The notes under the pieces are model-generated. The model saw only the letters and a list, made by a program, of their open reading frames with translations. It ran no database searches and had not been told where the DNA came from. Of a stretch of 5,052 nucleotides of DNA, positions 4,748 to 5,052 are shown one piece after another (within the stretch, counting starts at the first letter, position 1; each line of letters begins with the position of its first letter). The translations under genes were made by a program, and so were the position numbers. This stretch comes from DATFDN01 sp049591635 (lineage in GTDB: Bacteria > Pseudomonadota > Alphaproteobacteria > Acetobacterales > Acetobacteraceae), in the NCBI GenBank assembly GCA_049591635.1, contig JBAWFF010000062.1, positions 1 to 5,052 on the forward strand, in the 5' to 3' direction.

Positions 4748-5052
4748 TGGACTGGATCGAGGTCAACGGCACCAGCCTGCGCTACGACATCGCCGGCGGC
4801 GGCCCGGTCACGCTGGTGCTGGTCCACGAGATGGGCGGCACCTTGGAAAGCTGGGATCAGGTGCTGCCTGCCCTGTCGCGCACCCGTCGCGTGCTGCGCT
4901 ATGACACACGCGGGGCCGGGATGTCGGAGAAGATCCGTGGCTCCGTGAGCTTTGACACGATGGCGGCGGACCTGATCGCGTTGCTCGACGCGCTCGGCAT
5001 CGGCCGCGCCGCGCTCGCCGGCTGCGCGGTGGGCGGCGGCATCGTGCTGCAC
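4747..5052 (+). CDS. Alpha/beta-fold hydrolase, N-terminal part (PcaD-like position, atypical active site)
   Basis: The first 102 residues of an alpha/beta-hydrolase, cut by the window end. The start ATG overlaps the subunit B stop by one base and has GGAG at 4736-4739. Order along the chain: an N-terminal strand pair, LVLVHEMGGTLESWD (23-37) at the oxyanion loop, then RVLRYDTRGAGMSE (48-61), the family's strand plus 'D-x-R-G-x-G-x-S' motif, helix DLIALLDALGIG (75-86), and the nucleophile elbow LAGCAVGGG (90-98). Position and overall pattern resemble 3-oxoadipate enol-lactonase (PcaD), which acts just before the CoA-transferase in the beta-ketoadipate pathway. Two features are off: the elbow reads G-C-A-V-G, so the usual Ser is Ala94 with Cys93 beside it, and the oxyanion His-Gly is His27-Glu28. 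The acid and histidine of the triad lie beyond the window. Assignment to the fold is firm; enol-lactonase activity is doubtful. Confidence 0.85.
   Translation, partial: MDWIEVNGTSLRYDIAGGGPVTLVLVHEMGGTLESWDQVLPALSRTRRVLRYDTRGAGMSEKIRGSVSFDTMAADLIALLDALGIGRAALAGCAVGGGIVLH

Noticed and set aside
4168..5052. Long minus-strand open frame opposite CoA-transferase B and the hydrolase
   Set aside because: It is the antisense shadow of two clear genes, with low-complexity Arg/Ser/Ala-rich translation and no domain.

Overview
This is a G+C-rich window (about two thirds G+C by eye) from a bacterial chromosome. The two OmpA-type proteins have signal peptides, barrel domains and a peptidoglycan-binding domain, so the host is Gram-negative. 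The Trp-containing 'FFDWDKATLT' form of the OmpA domain and the third-position G/C bias resemble alphaproteobacteria, and my best guess is a Rhodospirillales/Acetobacteraceae-like genome. That placement comes from memory of protein style, not from a search.

Layout, left to right. (1) 1-267: the 3' end of selA (selenocysteine synthase), followed 13 bases later by the selenocysteine tRNA (selC), so the host encodes the Sec-insertion machinery. (2) 268-474: a non-coding spacer with a hairpin that may end the sel unit, and no clear promoter. (3) 475-2714: two tandem paralogous outer-membrane proteins on the + strand, each made of signal peptide, 8-stranded-type beta-barrel, Pro/Ala linker and OmpA peptidoglycan-binding domain. 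A strong GNRA-loop hairpin lies between them. Their C-terminal 117 residues are about 86% identical, while the barrels have diverged. (4) 2722-3348: a YibF-like glutathione S-transferase on the - strand, convergent with the second OMP gene (7-base gap). (5) 3390-5052: a + strand operon starting 41 bases from the GST start. It holds CoA-transferase subunits A and B and an alpha/beta-hydrolase cut by the window end, with ATGA and TGATG overlaps.

How they work together. The OMPs probably tie the outer membrane to the cell wall. The A-B-hydrolase order resembles the pcaI-pcaJ-pcaD block of the beta-ketoadipate pathway, in which an enol-lactonase makes 3-oxoadipate and a two-subunit transferase activates it with CoA from succinyl-CoA. 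Three details do not fit a textbook block. The hydrolase has Ala at the nucleophile position and His-Glu in place of His-Gly at the oxyanion loop. Subunit A lacks the usual Asn-Asn-x-Gly segment. The GST is divergently placed. The real substrate may therefore be a different organic acid.

I found no CRISPR array, transposon, phage gene or defence system. The most interesting leads are the atypical hydrolase/CoA-transferase operon and the modular divergence of the two OMPs. Neither is strong proof of a new system.
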